Source: Phycisphaerales bacterium (lineage in GTDB: Bacteria > Planctomycetota > Phycisphaerae > Phycisphaerales > SM1A02). From it: a stretch of DNA of 7,654 bases. The position numbers were made by a program, and so were the translations under genes. Under the pieces are notes generated by a model, which was not told where the DNA came from, did no database searches, and was given only the letters and a program-made list of their open reading frames with translations. This document shows positions 5,733-7,654 of this stretch, one piece after another. The stretch is taken from contig SLJD01000385.1 in NCBI GenBank assembly GCA_007135295.1, positions 1 through 7,654 of the forward strand, written 5' to 3'. The first letter of the stretch is position 1, and every line of letters begins with the position of its first letter.

Positions 5733-6878
5733 TCACTCCGCGGCGGGGGCGGTGGTGCTTGACGCGGGCGACGTGGCCCGCCCGGATGCTGCAACGTCAA
5801 CGCTGCGTTCCTCGCGGTCAAGGTATTCGATCAACTCGACGAGGCCCTCGGGCGTGTCGTCTTCCTCGAATTCTTCTGCGAAGCCGCGAATCGTCTCGCC
5901 GAGCGTCGGTCCGATCGCCGGCTTGTCGCCGAATTCGATCAATTGCCGGGCGGCGTTGTCGATGGCCTCGAACGCCTGATCGTCGTCCCCCTCATCGTTT
6001 TCGAGAACGTGGTTGACGGCCTGCTGCAACACCTCGAACCGCTGCCTGGCGTCCTGCCGCCGATCGACAAAGCGGTCGATCTGCTTGTACATCTCGTCGA
6101 TGCGTTGCTGCCGCTCACGCCAGACGCACGGGTCGGCCGGGTCGTCCACGCGCATGTGCCGGGGAATGTAGATGTGTCGCTGGCGCGTCAGGTGGCGCAA
6201 ACACTGGAACGCGGCGTCGACATCGGGGTCCGGGCGGTTGTTGGCCTTGATCACGAGGAACCGTGCCGCGGAGACGCTCTCGGCGAGCAGGAACAACGTT
6301 TTCTCAAGCAATTCGTGATCGTCGGCCGCGTCAGTGTCGAGCAGGTCGAGCAGCAATTCAGACGCTTCGGCAAGGGTTTCGAAGCAGCCGGCGAGGTCTT
6401 CCGGTTCCATTTCTTCCGGAATGCCGTGGTTGCCGTCCAACATCCAGAGGTAGCAGTACGGCATGGCGCGGGCGCGGTCGATGTACTCGCGGTCGACTCG
6501 GGCGACTTCGGCCTGCTGGTCTTCGCTGCCTTCGAGATTTGCTTCGCGGCGGGGCACCCAGCGGCAGCACTCCGCCTTCAGACGGGCCCGTCGCGGAACG
6601 ACGCTGCGCAACTCGCCGAACCAGTCCCGGCTGTCCTCCTGCCGGGACCGATCCTCGCGGTCCTGCCGGTGGTGGCGGCCGTCGCCGTCGAACCGCAGAT
6701 CCGTCCCGGACACTTCGCCGAGCCAGGTCGCGAACTGCTGCATGGCGCAGCGGAGTTGCTTGTCGGAACTGGCGGCGACGCCGAGTCGGTCCAGAATCAG
6801 GCGGAGATCATCAATCGGCATGTGGGACGGGCGGTGACCGTCGGAATGTTGGTTGCGGTCGAAGGGGGTCGGATTCAT
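5733..6878 (-). CDS. Hypothetical acidic, helix-rich protein (381 aa)
   Basis: I do not recognise this protein. It has no signal peptide or membrane helix and is rich in Asp, Glu, Arg and Gln with long helix-like stretches, so it is probably a soluble cytoplasmic protein. Residues about 20-60 form a small leading block (MPIDDLRLILDRLGVAAS). Residues 64-85 are a highly charged low-complexity linker. A larger block (about 86-350) contains FGELRSVVPRRARLKAECCRW, YCYLWMLDGNHGIPEEMEPE and a run of helices such as LAEASELLLDLLDTD. The tail (about 360-381) is Ala/Ser/Thr-rich and disordered. The ATG at 6878 follows GAGG about 8 nt upstream; the ATG at codon 20 is a less likely start. Length, a clean frame and a ribosome-binding site make it a real gene. 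It follows tRNA-Pro on the same strand with a 146-nt gap and may share its transcript. Confidence 0.8.
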   Translation of the reverse strand: MNPTPFDRNQHSDGHRPSHMPIDDLRLILDRLGVAASSDKQLRCAMQQFATWLGEVSGTDLRFDGDGRHHRQDREDRSRQEDSRDWFGELRSVVPRRARLKAECCRWVPRREANLEGSEDQQAEVARVDREYIDRARAMPYCYLWMLDGNHGIPEEMEPEDLAGCFETLAEASELLLDLLDTDAADDHELLEKTLFLLAESVSAARFLVIKANNRPDPDVDAAFQCLRHLTRQRHIYIPRHMRVDDPADPCVWRERQQRIDEMYKQIDRFVDRRQDARQRFEVLQQAVNHVLENDEGDDDQAFEAIDNAARQLIEFGDKPAIGPTLGETIRGFAEEFEEDDTPEGLVELIEYLDREERSVDVAASGRATSPASSTTAPAAE

Positions 6879-6961
6879 AGATATACCTCACGGGAAAACC
6901 CGTCGGCGGGCGTCTGGCGGGCCCGCAAACTTTGTATCCGCGTCCCGGCGGCGGCTCCGGG

Positions 6962-6981
6962 GCGGCGTGTCGCCACGCCGC
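6962..6981 (-). other. 8-bp hairpin with GCGA tetraloop between tRNA-Pro and the hypothetical gene
   Basis: In minus-strand RNA, GCGGCGTG and CACGCCGC pair perfectly around GCGA, a GNRA-type tetraloop. It starts about 44 nt after the tRNA and ends about 84 nt before the next start codon. No T-run follows, so it is not a standard terminator. It may protect or separate the tRNA 3' end, or be a leader stem of the downstream gene. Confidence 0.45.
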
Positions 6982-7024
6982 ATACACGGTCGAGCGACCA
7001 TGGCGAATCATCGTAGGTCGCCAA

Positions 7025-7099
<75 letters not shown>

Positions 7100-7168
7100 C
7101 CAACGGGCCCGAGCGAACGTCGACCGGGCCCCGGCCGGGACCGGCGGAGTGCCGGTTCCATTCGGTCC

Positions 7169-7201
7169 AGTATAGATTCATCAATCGGCCGGGCCAGTCA
7201 A
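7169..7201 (-). promoter_or_regulatory. Possible promoter of tRNA-Pro
   Basis: On the minus strand TTGACT (7201-7196) and TATACT (7174-7169) each match the sigma70 boxes at 5 of 6 positions. The 21-bp spacer, however, is longer than the normal 16-18. The start site would lie about 60 nt before the mature tRNA. The good hexamers in GC-rich DNA are suggestive; the spacing argues against a standard promoter. Confidence 0.3.
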
Positions 7202-7256
7202 AATCCGCGGTTTGCACCACGGCTCCACGAGGGATCGTCCGGGGCCGGCTCCGCCC

Positions 7257-7285
7257 TTGTGAGCCCGCCCGCGGGGCCGTACACT
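7257..7285 (+). promoter_or_regulatory. Probable promoter of nuoA
   Basis: TTGTGA (7257-7262) and TACACT (7280-7285) are separated by the optimal 17 bp and each match the sigma70 consensus at 4 of 6 positions. Transcription would begin near 7291-7293, leaving a leader of about 40 nt that carries the ribosome-binding site of nuoA. No other plus-strand gene lies upstream, so nuoA needs a promoter in this spacer. Confidence 0.45.
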
Positions 7286-7330
7286 GCGACTTCTGTCCGG
7301 CTCACCACGCCTTCTGATCAGGAGTTTCGC

Positions 7331-7654
7331 GTGCTGCTCGCTGCCGTCGATCTGACCGGGTACATCCCGATCCTCATGGTTCTGTCCATGGCGATCACGT
7401 TCGTCGCCGTGAACCTGATCGCCACGCACATACTCGGGCCGCGACGCGCCGGCGCCGAGGGCAAGCAGATTGCATATGAGTCCGGCATGAATCCGATCGG
7501 CACGGCCCGCAAGCGGTTCAACGTCCGGTTCTACCTGATCGCGATGGTCTTCCTCGTCTTCGATGTCGAGATCATCTTCCTCTATCCCTCGGCGACGACC
7601 TTCCCGAACCTCGACCCCGCCAACCCCGACGCGGGGATCTGGCTGTTCAGAATC
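7331..7654 (+). CDS. nuoA: NADH-quinone oxidoreductase subunit A (NuoA), N-terminal part
   Basis: NuoA is a small membrane subunit of respiratory complex I at the junction of the membrane arm and the quinone site. The right edge cuts the gene; 108 codons are visible. The first helix is about residues 10-35. The family signature follows: GPRR (36-39), YESG (49-52), then P-x-G-x-AR-x-RF and VRFYLIAMVFLVFDVE (65-80), with the conserved acidic D78 and E80, and FLYP (83-86). Common NuoA proteins then read YPWA; here it is YPSA, followed by a polar PNLDPANPDAG segment (92-102). The GTG start at 7331 is set by AGGAG (7320-7324) with 6 nt between. nuoA is normally first in the nuo operon, so further nuo genes are expected beyond the window. 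The identification is secure. Confidence 0.95.
   Translation, partial: MLLAAVDLTGYIPILMVLSMAITFVAVNLIATHILGPRRAGAEGKQIAYESGMNPIGTARKRFNVRFYLIAMVFLVFDVEIIFLYPSATTFPNLDPANPDAGIWLFRI

Noticed and set aside
5943..7016. Plus-strand 357-residue frame opposite the 381-residue gene
   Set aside because: No ribosome-binding site was seen, and it extends into the tRNA-Pro spacer. The minus-strand frame has a good ribosome-binding site and a more natural protein composition.
7137..7159. 9-bp hairpin GGGACCGGC/GCCGGTTCC upstream of tRNA-Pro
   Set aside because: Pairing is complete only in plus-strand RNA, where no transcript is expected. On the tRNA strand it carries a mismatch and has no T-run.

Overview
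The window is GC-rich DNA with closely packed, bacterial-style genes. Most spacers are short, except for two of about 290 and 580 bp. The gene set points to a free-living bacterium with an aerobic-type respiratory chain: a bacterial Ffh, an osmolyte ABC transporter, a proton-pumping NADH dehydrogenase subunit A and a tRNA-Pro without an encoded CCA tail. The small zinc-ribbon membrane protein, the CNHC thioredoxin-like protein and the large unrecognised helical protein resemble gene types common in Planctomycetota (possibly the Phycisphaerae). That taxonomic guess is an inference from protein style, not a database result.

Layout, left to right: (1) the 3' part of ffh (+), which ends 12 bp from the end of a convergent thioredoxin/peroxiredoxin-like gene (-). 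(2) An AT-rich divergent intergenic stretch, then a 75-residue zinc-ribbon single-pass membrane protein (+). (3) A two-gene operon (-) for a betaine/choline-type osmoprotectant importer. Its ATPase overlaps by 4 nt (ATGA) a fused permease/substrate-binding protein. (4) A 90-residue protein resembling the A-type iron-sulfur carrier (HesB/IscA) fold (-), followed by a strong terminator-like hairpin and preceded by a cluster of GTTCAC/GTGAAC inverted repeats. (5) About 580 bp without a supportable gene, holding a 15-bp x 3 tandem repeat, an inverted repeat and the terminator of the next gene. (6) A small DUF378 membrane protein (-) with a strong ribosome-binding site and a leader rich in inverted repeats. 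(7) An unrecognised acidic 381-residue protein (-). (8) tRNA-Pro(UGG) (-). (9) The start of nuoA (+), probably the first gene of a nuo operon running off the right edge, with a credible sigma70-type promoter.

Most of this is housekeeping or stress physiology: protein targeting, redox, osmolyte uptake, respiration. The transporter genes form the only clear operon. I see no mobile element, CRISPR array, phage gene or defence system. The least explained parts are the 381-residue protein, the cysteine-poor HesB-like protein with its possible operator cluster, and the structured non-coding DNA between 4.6 and 5.75 kb.
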